DNA from: Microterricola gilva
GTDB lineage: Bacteria > Actinomycetota > Actinomycetes > Actinomycetales > Microbacteriaceae
Length of the DNA: 64,000 bases
Direction: 5' to 3'
Assembly (NCBI RefSeq): GCF_004217495.1
Contig: NZ_SHLC01000001.1
Coordinates: forward strand, 868,001-932,000
Positions within the stretch are counted from its first letter, which is position 1; each line of letters starts with the position of its first letter. Made by a program: the position numbers and the translations under genes. A model generated the notes under the pieces. That model searched no databases. It saw only the letters and a program-made list of their open reading frames with translations, and had not been told where the DNA came from. Below, one piece after another: positions 9,236 through 17,418 of this stretch.

Positions 9236-9256
9236 TTTCGACGGAATCAATCGAAA
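9236..9256. promoter_or_regulatory. Candidate Lrp operator (inverted repeat)
   Basis: TTTCGA and TCGAAA form a perfect inverted repeat with a 9-nt spacer, inside an unusually AT-rich patch about 60-80 bp upstream of the Lrp-family gene. Such AT-rich dyads are typical Lrp/AsnC targets. Binding is inferred, not shown. Confidence 0.35.
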
Positions 9257-9298
9257 TTCATGCTCGATCTATCGCGTTCCCCCGTCTATCATGGTGGC

Positions 9299-9430
9299 CA
9301 TACGCAGCTGCCGATCGTCGCCGAAATGCCGCACGACGGATTCACGAATTCCGGCTACGGCAAGGATCTCGCGATGTATGGTGTCGAGGACTACACGCGC
9401 ATCACGCACGTGATCGGCTACGCCGGCTGA
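9299..9430 (+). pseudogene. C-terminal remnant of gamma-aminobutyraldehyde dehydrogenase
   Basis: The 43 codons before the TGA at 9430 encode HTQLPIVAEMPHDGF, then TNSGYGKDLAMYG and VEDYTRITHVIGYAG. This matches the extreme C-terminus of aminobutyraldehyde/betaine-type aldehyde dehydrogenases (family pattern EMPHGG-x5-GYGKD-x2-MY-x2-EDYT-x3-HV). Nothing upstream in any frame resembles the other ~430 residues, including the catalytic Cys and the NAD-binding Rossmann region. The upstream 100 bp are AT-richer non-ALDH sequence. The fragment lies divergent to the Lrp/aminotransferase/oxidoreductase operon, where an intact copy would complete amine degradation. It is best read as the 3' end left after a deletion. 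Confidence 0.8.
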
Positions 9431-9455
9431 TGCCGAGCACGGGAGGACTGGCGGG

Positions 9456-10433
9456 ATGAGTGCTCCTCGGTGGCGGGCCGTTCCGGCCGCATTCGGACAG
9501 GATCCGGCCGCGCTCTGGCGCTACGTCATCGCGATGCACTGGGTGGCCGCGGTGCCCGCGAGCACGGACCCGGCCGTTGTGCACGCGCTGTTGCGGCTGC
9601 GCGAGGACGCCACGACGACGCTGGAACGCGTCGTCGGGGCGGTTCCGCTCGGGGGCGAGCACGCCGTGGAGGACTTCGCCGCCGTCGAACTGGTGGCCGC
9701 TCCCAGTGCGGCATCCGGTGCGGACACGACCGCGAGCGTGATCGTGCGTGGCCGCGCGAGCGTCGACGTGTTCGGGCCGGGCGGCTCGCGTCGCCACGAG
9801 AGTCGCGGCATCCGGCCATGGCTGCTCGCCGACTTCCGCGAGGTCACCGCGCTCTCATTCACGGTCGCGGATGTCGGGGCGATCGCCGCATCGGAGCTCC
9901 CGCCCCCTGGGGCGAGCGCGAGCGTCGACGGCGATGGGCAGTGGGCGGAACAGGGCGGCGCGCAACAGGGGGCAGCGCTCAGCGGGCGGCGCCTCGACCT
10001 CGTGCTCGGCGTGCCGGGCGAGTCGGGCGAGCACGCCGGCGGAGCGCGGCTGCTGCCGGAGGGGCAGGCCGCGGCAGTGCACAGGATGCGGGTGGCAGGG
10101 GAGATCTTCACGCTCGACGTCGAGAGCTACATCGGGCGGCGGCCGCGCGCCACCCCGCTCACCCAGAGCACGGCGCGTCTCGTGACCGTGCCATCGCCGG
10201 CGCAGGAGGTGTCTGCGACGCATGCCCTCGTCAGCCAGCACAACGATGACGTCGTCGTGACGGACCTGAAATCGACGAACGGAACGCTCGTGGAGCTGCC
10301 GGATGGATCGCAGCTGCGCCTGCGCGCCATGGTGGCGACCGTGATCCCGCCCGGCAGCCGGATTCTGCTCGGCGACGGCGTCGTGGTCGAGTTGCTCGAT
10401 CCGGCTGAGGACGGGTGGGCACGTGGGAGATAG
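9456..10433 (+). CDS. FHA domain-containing protein
   Basis: This 325-aa protein has a C-terminal forkhead-associated domain over about residues 220-320, with YIGRRPRATP, the SATHALVSQHNDD strand-loop and the phosphothreonine-binding-loop motif KSTNGTLVE. The N-terminal 200 residues are an Ala/Val-rich region I do not recognise. FHA domains bind phosphothreonine peptides. A strong GGGAGGA ribosome binding site precedes the ATG. The gene starts a same-strand series with a PP2C phosphatase, a second FHA protein and an FtsK/EccC-like ATPase, so it is probably a phosphorylation-dependent scaffold for that module. No Ser/Thr kinase gene lies in the window. Confidence 0.88.
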   Translation: MSAPRWRAVPAAFGQDPAALWRYVIAMHWVAAVPASTDPAVVHALLRLREDATTTLERVVGAVPLGGEHAVEDFAAVELVAAPSAASGADTTASVIVRGRASVDVFGPGGSRRHESRGIRPWLLADFREVTALSFTVADVGAIAASELPPPGASASVDGDGQWAEQGGAQQGAALSGRRLDLVLGVPGESGEHAGGARLLPEGQAAAVHRMRVAGEIFTLDVESYIGRRPRATPLTQSTARLVTVPSPAQEVSATHALVSQHNDDVVVTDLKSTNGTLVELPDGSQLRLRAMVATVIPPGSRILLGDGVVVELLDPAEDGWARGR

Positions 10434-10472
10434 TGTTGGAACGACATTCACCCCGCAGCGAAGGCGCACGAC

Positions 10473-11276
10473 GTGATCCAGATCGGCCAGCAACGCACCG
10501 GCCACACGGTGACGATGGCGAGCGGAACGACCAAGCACGTCACCCTCTCGTGGGCGGCCCTGACCGACACCGGTCTGCGCCGGGACGGCAATGAGGACAG
10601 CTACCTGGCCCAGACCCCGATCTTCGCCGTCGCCGACGGCATGGGCGGTCATTCAGCAGGCGAGATCGCCAGCGCCGCCGTGGTCGGCCGGCTTGCGGAA
10701 CACGCGAGCGCGGATTCCGTCGAGCCGTCCGCGATCGAGAATTCCCTGCGGCTCGCCGTCGACGACATGCGCACGAGCGCTGGCGACATCGAGACGGGGA
10801 CGGGGACGACCGTGACCGGCATCGCCATCACGGTCGCCAACGGCGCACCGGCGTGGCTGGTCTTCAACATCGGCGATTCCCGCGTCTACCTGCTCCGGCA
10901 CGGCGGGCTCGAGCAGGTGACCAGGGATCACTCGGTGGTTCAGGAGCTCATCGACGCCGGGCACATCACGCCGGAGGAAGCGGATGTGCACCCGCACGGC
11001 AACGTCATCACCCGCGCCGTCGGCTTCCACGAGGACCCGGTCCCCGACTTTGCCCTGTTGCCGATCGAGGAGGGCATGCGCCTGCTGATCTGCTCGGACG
11101 GGCTCACCAAGGAACTGACGAACTACGGCATCCGGCACTTTCTGCTCGCGAACCCGCAACCCCAGGCGGCGGTGAACCAGCTCGTGGAGGCCGCGCTCGG
11201 AAACGGTGGGCGGGACAACGTGACCGTCGTCGTCGTGGACGTGCTGGCGGTGAGCGACGCAGAAGCCGGCCGATGA
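10473..11276 (+). CDS. PP2C-family Ser/Thr phosphatase
   Basis: This 267-aa soluble PP2C (PPM) phosphatase shows the full metal-site motif set: RRDGNEDSYL near residue 37, AVADGMGGHSAGE near 53, GDSRVYLLR near 135, LLICSDGLTKEL near 207 and GGRDNVTVVVVD near 248. It should remove phosphate from Ser/Thr residues and counter a kinase that acts on FHA partners. The start is taken as the GTG at 10473; an ATG at 10515 would drop a non-conserved 14-residue leader. There is no membrane segment, unlike mycobacterial PstP. A TAGTGT box near 10431 may drive it. Confidence 0.93.
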   Translation: MIQIGQQRTGHTVTMASGTTKHVTLSWAALTDTGLRRDGNEDSYLAQTPIFAVADGMGGHSAGEIASAAVVGRLAEHASADSVEPSAIENSLRLAVDDMRTSAGDIETGTGTTVTGIAITVANGAPAWLVFNIGDSRVYLLRHGGLEQVTRDHSVVQELIDAGHITPEEADVHPHGNVITRAVGFHEDPVPDFALLPIEEGMRLLICSDGLTKELTNYGIRHFLLANPQPQAAVNQLVEAALGNGGRDNVTVVVVDVLAVSDAEAGR

Positions 11277-11309
11277 CCGGTACGCTTGAGTGCGGAAAGG
11301 AGGGCGATC

Positions 11310-11927
11310 GTGAACTGCCAAATCTGTGGCGCAGAGCTGCCGAGCGACGCGCTCTTCTGCGGAGAATGCGGAAGCTCGACGAGCGCGACCCCGCAGTCGC
11401 GCCAGCGCGCAGACGCCCGCCCATCCGACACGACGGTGATCCAGTCGCTGCGTCCGCGTCAGAGCACAGGCATCATCAGCGTGTCGCTCGACGGGGGAAC
11501 GCTCGGCTCCGGCGCCCTCGAGACCGGATCACCTGCCGCGACGGCAGAGGAAGCGGTCGAGGCCGTCGTCGCCCCCAGCGAACCGCGCGGTGCGGCCTCC
11601 GGCATCAGCTTCATGCTGCAGTTCAGCACCGGTGAGACCTTCGACGTCAGCGGAAACGGCCTGATCGGCCGGCGGCCGCTGCCGCAGGCCCAGGAACGAT
11701 TCGACCACCTGATTCAGATCACCGACCCCGGCCGCTCCGTCTCGAAGAGCCATCTCGAGTTCGGGCAGCACGAGGGTGAGCTCTGGGTCAGCGACCGGGC
11801 ATCGGGCAACGGCACCATCGTGCGCCGCCCGGACGGCACGGAGATCGTGTGCGAGGCCGGGCGCCGCTACCTCGTCGGCCGTGGCACCCGGGTGGAGATC
11901 GGCGAACAGTTCTTCGTCATCGCCTGA
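11310..11927 (+). CDS. Zinc-ribbon FHA domain protein
   Basis: This 205-aa protein begins with a four-Cys zinc-ribbon (CQICGAELPSDALFCGECG, residues 3-21), followed by a low-complexity linker. The C-terminal FHA domain covers about residues 105-205 (GLIGRRPLPQ, SVSKSHLEF, RASGNGTIV). The GTG at 11310 is chosen because a near-perfect AAAGGAGG site ends 6 nt before it; starts further upstream would place this site inside the gene. The stop is followed by a 14-bp tandem repeat and then the FtsK-like gene. It is probably another phospho-reader for the same module. Confidence 0.88.
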   Translation: MNCQICGAELPSDALFCGECGSSTSATPQSRQRADARPSDTTVIQSLRPRQSTGIISVSLDGGTLGSGALETGSPAATAEEAVEAVVAPSEPRGAASGISFMLQFSTGETFDVSGNGLIGRRPLPQAQERFDHLIQITDPGRSVSKSHLEFGQHEGELWVSDRASGNGTIVRRPDGTEIVCEAGRRYLVGRGTRVEIGEQFFVIA

Positions 11928-11935
11928 GCGCTCGC

Positions 11936-12005
11936 CTGACCACCTTCCGCTGAGCTCAAACCTCTGAGCTCTAGCCGCTGAGCATTGGCCGCTGAGCGGG
12001 CCGCT
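11936..12005 (+). repeat. 14-bp tandem repeat, five units
   Basis: Five consecutive 14-nt units begin at 11936, 11950, 11964, 11978 and 11992. All start with CTGA, and the last four start with CTGAGC, with partly shared GCCG ends. A sixth CTGAGC sits 12 nt before the first unit at 11924, across the stop of the FHA gene. The repeat fills the gap between the zinc-ribbon FHA and FtsK-like genes. Confidence 0.75.
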
Positions 12006-12117
12006 GCGTCTGTTGTACGCGGCTTCTGTTGTGCGCATGGCCGCGGCCTCCTCGCGCTTCTCCACAGCCGTGGCCGCGCCGGGTGACAGCGTCCCCACGC
12101 GGTGGTCGACTGGCCGC

Positions 12118-15100
12118 ATGTCAGCTTCCCGCCAGCCTCCTCCGGTGTACGTCGGCGGCACGGGGCTCGCGGTCCCCGCCATTCCGCGGCGCCGCCAACG
12201 CGCACCGTTCCCACTCGTCGCCAGCGCCGCGCCGGTCGTGGCGGCCTGCGCGATCTGGGCGATCACCCAATCGCCGTTCGTGCTGCTCTTCGCCGCGCTC
12301 GGACCGATCGTCGCGCTCGCCGGCGTGCTCGACGGCAAACGCCACAACGCCGCCACGATGCGGCGTGAGTCCGCGCGCTTCGTCGCCGAGCTGGCCGTAC
12401 TCTCGGACGAGCTCGACGCCAGACACCGTGACGAGCGCGAGGAGGCGTGGCGGCAGACGCCGACGGCGCAGACCATCGTCGAGCAGGACGACGATCCGGG
12501 TCGCTGGCAGAGCAGCGGCCCCTGCACGCTCTGCCTGGGCTCTGGCAGCGTTCCCAGCGCGGTGCGCTTCGAATCCCGGCTGCCGGAGGCGGAGCGCGAC
12601 GGGGAGGATGCCGCGGGCGCCGCCGCGTTGAGAACGCTGCTCGCTCTCGCCGAGCGTGCCGGCATCGTGAGTAACGCGCCGGTGACCGCGGCGCTGTCCG
12701 GAGGGATCGCCGTCGTCGGGCCGTCCACGCTCGCCATCGCCGCGATGCGCGGTCTCCTGCTGCAGACGGTGCGCGCCCTGCACCCGGGCTCCGTGCTGCT
12801 CACGGTGCCGCAGGGGGAGGAATGGCGGTGGGCGGCTGCGCTTCCGCACTGTGCGGCCGCCGGAGCGGCGCGGACGCCGAGCAGGATTCGCCTGCTGGAC
12901 AGGACCGGCGGTGATGGCGACGATGTCGACACGGTCGCGGCATCGCCCGAATCGGCCGAGGCCGTGCCGGAGGCGGTGCTCGTCGTCGCCGAGTCGGCCG
13001 AGCGCTTGCCACCAGGCTGCGCCACCATCCTGCGGGTGGACTCCGCACACGCCGCGCTGCTGGTGCGGGCGGCAGACGGGGCGACGGGCACTGCCCTCGT
13101 CCCCGAGCTCCTCGGCCGGCAGCAGGCGGCGCTGGCCGCCGAGCGGCTGCTGCGCGCCGCCGAGACCGCCGGGCTGCTCGGCGGGGCCGCCCGCGTGCCT
13201 GACCACGTCAGCCTGCACGACGTGCCCGGCTTCGCACGGCACGGCTCGGGGCTCAGCTGCGTGCTCGGCGTCGCAGCCAACGGCCCCATCGTGCTCGATC
13301 TGGTCGCCCACGGCCCCCACGCGCTCGTCGGCGGAACAACGGGAAGCGGCAAGAGCGAGCTCCTCATCAGCTGGGTGGTCGCGCTCGCGGCCGCATACAC
13401 GCCAGAGGAGTGCACGCTGCTGCTCGTCGATTTCAAGGGCGGTGCCGCGTTCAGCAACCTGGCCAGCTTGCCGCATTGCGTCGGCCTGCTCACCGACCTC
13501 GACGAGGTGGAGGCGGCACGGGCCCTGGCAAGCCTGCAGGCCGAATTGCGTCATCGCGAACGCACCCTGCGTTCCGTGCGCGCCCGCGACATCGATGACG
13601 AGGTGATGCGGGGTCGGCTGCCGCGGCTCGTCATCGTCGTCGACGAGTTCGCCGCGATGCTCGGCAGCGCTCCAGACCTGCACGCGGTCTTCGTCGACAT
13701 CGCCGCCCGCGGCCGCTCGCTCGGAATGCACCTGGTGCTGTGCACCCAGCGTCCGGCCGGCATCGTGCGGGACGCCCTGCTCGCCAACTGCAATCTGCGC
13801 CTCTCGCTCCGCGTGAACAATCGCGCAGACAGCCGCGCGACGATCGGCACGGACGCGGCGGCGCTCCTGCCGCTCGGTCGCCCGGGCCGAGCCGTCGTCG
13901 ACGCGGGCGACGGGCGGCTCATCGAGTTCCAGTCGGCGGTCAGCCGGGTCGACGATCTCGACCGGGCAAGGGGTATCGACGAGGCGACGGGTCCCAACGG
14001 CTCCGCACGGCGCCCCTGGTTGCCGCCGCTGCCTGGCAGCCTGAGGCTCGGCGAGCTCGAGGCCATGCTGGCGTTGGACCCGACCCAGCATGACGGCCGC
14101 AGCGCCGTCGAGACGGGAGCGGACGGCAGAGGCATGGCACGGAGCGGGGAGGGCACACGGTTCGTCCTGGGGCTCGTCGACGACCCGGGGCAGCAGCGGC
14201 AGAGCAGGGCGGTGTGGGAGCCGGGGGAGCAGGGGCCACTGCTCGTGCTCGGCGTGGCCCGCAGCGGCCGGAGCACCGTGCTGGCCGCCATCGCCGAACA
14301 GGCACAAGCCGCAGCGGTGCCGGTGCAGCTCTGCGGCAGCAGCGAACCGGAGGCGTACTGGGACGCCCTCGTCTCCGCCGCCGATCCCGCCGCCGATCCG
14401 GCCGGCGGCAACATCGCCGGCGCCGATCGCCGGTCCGAGCCCCGGGTGATCCTCTTCGACGACTGGGACGCGGTGTTCGCCAGGTGGCCGATCGAGTACC
14501 AGGGCGCCGCGAGCGAGCTCCTCGGCCTCGCGCTGCGTGACGGCCAGCGGCGCGGCCTGATCATCGCCGTCGCTGCGAGCGTGCTGGGCGGTGCCGTGCA
14601 GACGCAGAGCGCCCTGTTCGGCGTCAGGCTGCTGCTGCGCCAGGCCGAGAAGAGTGAGCACCTCCGTGCGGGCGGCCGCAGCGGCGGGTGGCGTGCATCC
14701 GCCCCGGCCGGTCGCGGCGAGTGGCTGGGGTTCGAGATGCAGTCCGCGGCGCCGAACTCGTCTGCTCCACTCTCGCCCGGCTGGCCGCGACGGCAGCAGG
14801 TCGATCCGCTGCTCCCCGTTGACGACGGCATCGTGCTGATCGTCTCGACGATGCCGACGCGGGCACTCGCCATCGCCAGGGAGCGCGCGACATCCGCCGG
14901 TCAGCCGGATGCCGTGCAGGAGCTGGGCGCGGTCGAGCGGATGCCGGGGGCGCGACCGGTCGGCCCACTCGTCATCGTCGGCGACCCGGATGCCTGGCAG
15001 GCGCGCTGGGGGCTTTTCGCCGAGCTCCGACCGCACGCGACGATCGCATTCCACGAGTGCAGGCTCTCCGACTACCGCACGCTCTCTCGGCAGCGCGAGC

Positions 15101-15186
15101 TGCCGCCGCTGCTCACCCGCGGCGGTGAGGCCCGGGTCATCGCCGTTGACCGCGACGGCCGGGTCCGGCGGGCACGCCTCGCGTGA
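12118..15186 (+). CDS. FtsK/SpoIIIE (EccC-like) ATPase, two motor domains
   Basis: This protein has 1022 aa. Two membrane helices at about residues 30-72 are followed by a region I do not recognise, then an FtsK/SpoIIIE ATPase with Walker A GGTTGSGKSE (near 405) and the FtsK-type LLLVDFKGGAAF block (near 440). A second ATPase domain is degenerate: its P-loop reads GVARSGRST (Arg for Lys, near 715), while its Walker-B-like block is VILFDDWDAV (near 778). The layout resembles EccC motors of type VII secretion. The ATG at 12118 is chosen over a TTG at 12013 and an ATG at 12037 because the extra leader is not conserved in style. No WXG100, EccB, EccD or EccE gene lies nearby, so the transported substrate is unknown. 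Confidence 0.88.
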   Translation: MSASRQPPPVYVGGTGLAVPAIPRRRQRAPFPLVASAAPVVAACAIWAITQSPFVLLFAALGPIVALAGVLDGKRHNAATMRRESARFVAELAVLSDELDARHRDEREEAWRQTPTAQTIVEQDDDPGRWQSSGPCTLCLGSGSVPSAVRFESRLPEAERDGEDAAGAAALRTLLALAERAGIVSNAPVTAALSGGIAVVGPSTLAIAAMRGLLLQTVRALHPGSVLLTVPQGEEWRWAAALPHCAAAGAARTPSRIRLLDRTGGDGDDVDTVAASPESAEAVPEAVLVVAESAERLPPGCATILRVDSAHAALLVRAADGATGTALVPELLGRQQAALAAERLLRAAETAGLLGGAARVPDHVSLHDVPGFARHGSGLSCVLGVAANGPIVLDLVAHGPHALVGGTTGSGKSELLISWVVALAAAYTPEECTLLLVDFKGGAAFSNLASLPHCVGLLTDLDEVEAARALASLQAELRHRERTLRSVRARDIDDEVMRGRLPRLVIVVDEFAAMLGSAPDLHAVFVDIAARGRSLGMHLVLCTQRPAGIVRDALLANCNLRLSLRVNNRADSRATIGTDAAALLPLGRPGRAVVDAGDGRLIEFQSAVSRVDDLDRARGIDEATGPNGSARRPWLPPLPGSLRLGELEAMLALDPTQHDGRSAVETGADGRGMARSGEGTRFVLGLVDDPGQQRQSRAVWEPGEQGPLLVLGVARSGRSTVLAAIAEQAQAAAVPVQLCGSSEPEAYWDALVSAADPAADPAGGNIAGADRRSEPRVILFDDWDAVFARWPIEYQGAASELLGLALRDGQRRGLIIAVAASVLGGAVQTQSALFGVRLLLRQAEKSEHLRAGGRSGGWRASAPAGRGEWLGFEMQSAAPNSSAPLSPGWPRRQQVDPLLPVDDGIVLIVSTMPTRALAIARERATSAGQPDAVQELGAVERMPGARPVGPLVIVGDPDAWQARWGLFAELRPHATIAFHECRLSDYRTLSRQRELPPLLTRGGEARVIAVDRDGRVRRARLA

Positions 15187-15220
15187 GCGTTTCGGGTGCC
15201 GTCACGGTGACCGGAGCGTC

Positions 15221-16336
15221 TCAGCCGAGCACCTCGGCGAGCTCCCTGGCGACGAGGGCGTGCGCCGCGGCGACGGGGGCGTTCATCATGGACCCCTCGT
15301 GGGTGTTGAGGCCGCGCGCCAGGGTGGGATCGTTCCGCATCGCCTCGCGCCAGCCGTGGTTTGCCACCGCGCGCACGTAGGGCAGCGTCGCGTTCGTGAG
15401 CGCATAGGTGGACGTCGTCGGAACGGCGCCAGGCATGTTCGCGACGCAGTAGAAGATCGAGCCGTGCACGGGGAAGGTGGGGTCGGCGTGCGTGGTCGGA
15501 CGGCTGTCCGCGAAGCAGCCACCCTGATCGATCGCGATGTCGACGAGCACGCTGCCCGGCCGCATGCGCGAGACGAGCTCGTTGCTGACGAGCTTCGGGG
15601 CCTTCGCGCCCGGCACGAGCACGGAACCGATCACCAGGTCGCTGCCGATCACGGCCCGCTCCACCTCGAGCGTGCTCGAGGCGATCGTCGTGATGCGGCC
15701 GCCGTAGAGGGCGTCGAGCTCGCGCAGCCGGAACAGGTTCGTGTCGAGCACGGTGACGTCGGCGCCCATCCCGACCGCGAGCTGCAGCGCGCTCGTGCCC
15801 GCGACACCGCCGCCGAGCACGGTGACGCTCGCCGGATACGTTCCGGGCACGCCGGAGATCAGCAGCCCAGGGCCGCCGCTCGGTTTGAGCATGGCGTTGG
15901 CCCCGACGATGGGTGCCAGCCGCCCGGCCACCTCGCTCATCGGCGCCAGCAGCGGCAGCGCCCTGTTGGCCAGTTGCACGGTCTCGTAGGCAATGGCGGT
16001 GACCCCGCTCTCGAGCAGCGCGTGCGTCAGCGCCGCCTCAGCGGCCAGGTGCAGATAGGTGAAGAGTACGAGCCCCGGCCGGAAGAATCCGTACTCGGCG
16101 GCGACGGGTTCCTTCACCTTGAGCACGAGCTCACCGCGCGCCCAGGTCTCCGCCGCATCGGGGAGAATCGTGGCACCGGCGGCCTCGTAGGCGGCATCCG
16201 AGATGCTCGAGCCGACACCGGCCTGCGTCTGCACGAAGACCTCGTGGCCGTGGCTGACCAGATCGTGCACGCAGGTGGGGGTGATCGCCACCCGGAACTC
16301 GTTGTTCTTGACCTCGCGGGGGACTGCGATTCTCAT
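15221..16336 (-). CDS. ald: Alanine dehydrogenase
   Basis: This 371-aa NAD-dependent L-alanine dehydrogenase has the usual family length. It shows the N-terminal MRIAVPREVKNNEFRV, the substrate-site LKVKEP (Lys near 74) and TYLHLA (His near 95), the Rossmann motif VLGGGVAGTSA near 172, and DIAIDQGGCF near 265. It interconverts L-alanine with pyruvate plus ammonium, for catabolism or redox balance. The ATG at 16336 has a GGAG site; an in-frame upstream start at 16357 would add seven unrelated residues. It is followed convergently by the FtsK-like gene. It lies 77 nt downstream of the asparaginase gene and may share its transcript. Confidence 0.96.
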   Translation of the reverse strand: MRIAVPREVKNNEFRVAITPTCVHDLVSHGHEVFVQTQAGVGSSISDAAYEAAGATILPDAAETWARGELVLKVKEPVAAEYGFFRPGLVLFTYLHLAAEAALTHALLESGVTAIAYETVQLANRALPLLAPMSEVAGRLAPIVGANAMLKPSGGPGLLISGVPGTYPASVTVLGGGVAGTSALQLAVGMGADVTVLDTNLFRLRELDALYGGRITTIASSTLEVERAVIGSDLVIGSVLVPGAKAPKLVSNELVSRMRPGSVLVDIAIDQGGCFADSRPTTHADPTFPVHGSIFYCVANMPGAVPTTSTYALTNATLPYVRAVANHGWREAMRNDPTLARGLNTHEGSMMNAPVAAAHALVARELAEVLG

Positions 16337-16413
16337 GTCGCTCCTGCCTCTCAGCACACCGTTGTGCGTCGAGGGAGAGCCTACTCCGAGGCCGCAGCCC
16401 CAGCCCCGGCGAG

Positions 16414-17415
16414 CTAGACGCTCGCGCGGATGCGACCGACGATGCCGTCGCCACCGGAGAGCAGCAGGCCGAGCTCCGGCTCGATCGCATCGATCGCCTG
16501 GTGCTCGAGCGCGCCGGCATCCGCGAGCAGACGCAGGGCGACGATCGTTCCGACGCGGAGGCTGCCGTCGAGGGTCTTGAGGGTGACCGTCGTGCCGTTC
16601 GGGGCGACCATGACCATGATGCCCTCTGCGCCGAACTTGGCGAACACGCCGAGCCGGTCGATCGCGACGGTGTCCGGCTGGCCGGGGCCGGCGACCACCC
16701 AGCCGTTCTCGCGAACGGCCTCAGCCAGGACGCCGGCCTCGCGGAAGATGGCGAATGGGGACGCGGGCGTCGAGGTGCCGACCCGGTGCATGCCACGGGC
16801 GAGGGCGAGCAGCGAGATCGCGTGCACCGGCGTTCCACAACCGTCGATGCCGCTGGCGACGGGGCGCTCGCCGGTGAAGCGCTCGATCACGTCGAGCACG
16901 CGCTTCTGAAGCGGGTGCTCGGGGTCGAGGTAGCTCTCGAGCGGCCAGTCGTTGGCGACACAGGCCAGCAGCATCGCGGCGTGCTTGCCCGAACAGGTCA
17001 TGTACACGCGCTGCTTGCCCGTGCCAGAGCGCACGACGGCATCGCGCGTCTCCGCATCCTGCGGGTAGGCGGGCGGGCAGCCGAGGGCGCTCTCCGGGAT
17101 GCCGGCGCGCGCCAGCAGGCCGCGGACGAGCTCAACGTGCCGCGCGGTGCCGGAGTGGCTGGCGGTCGCGATCGCCGCGTCCTCGCCGCGGAGGGTGACC
17201 CCGCTCGTCATCGACGCGATCGCCTGGAACGGCTTCAGCGTCGAACGGGGGAACACGGGCGCGGCCGGGTTGCCGAGGCTGCGCAGCACGGTGCCGTCGG
17301 GGGAGAGCACGACGGCCGAGCCGCCGTGGCGCGACTCGACGAAGCCGCTGCGTTCGACGACGGCGAGCTCGACGGCATCCGCTAACGCGAAGGTCTCGGT
17401 GGCTGAGGTACTCAC
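16414..17415 (-). CDS. Asparaginase (type II thermolabile-like)
   Basis: This 333-aa protein belongs to the asparaginase family typified by Rhizobium etli asparaginase II, which is unrelated to E. coli AnsA/AnsB. Conserved blocks are VERSGFVESRHGGSAV near residue 18, the SxxK-like FPRSTLKPFQAIA near 58, MTCSGKHAAML near 140 and SGIDGCGTPVHAIS near 198. It should hydrolyse asparagine to aspartate and ammonium. It starts 3 nt after the gabT stop codon, so the pair is co-transcribed. The protein has no signal peptide, so it should be cytoplasmic. Confidence 0.88.
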   Translation of the reverse strand: MSTSATETFALADAVELAVVERSGFVESRHGGSAVVLSPDGTVLRSLGNPAAPVFPRSTLKPFQAIASMTSGVTLRGEDAAIATASHSGTARHVELVRGLLARAGIPESALGCPPAYPQDAETRDAVVRSGTGKQRVYMTCSGKHAAMLLACVANDWPLESYLDPEHPLQKRVLDVIERFTGERPVASGIDGCGTPVHAISLLALARGMHRVGTSTPASPFAIFREAGVLAEAVRENGWVVAGPGQPDTVAIDRLGVFAKFGAEGIMVMVAPNGTTVTLKTLDGSLRVGTIVALRLLADAGALEHQAIDAIEPELGLLLSGGDGIVGRIRASV

Positions 17416-17418
17416 GCT

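Noticed and set aside
11945-12005. Tandem CTGAGC units as a small coding leader for ftsK
   Set aside because: The period of 14 is not divisible by three, and there is no start codon with a ribosome binding site.
12121-15054. A 977-codon minus-strand open frame opposite the FtsK-like gene
   Set aside because: Low-complexity His/Arg/Gly composition and no motif; the plus-strand frame has clear ATPase domains.
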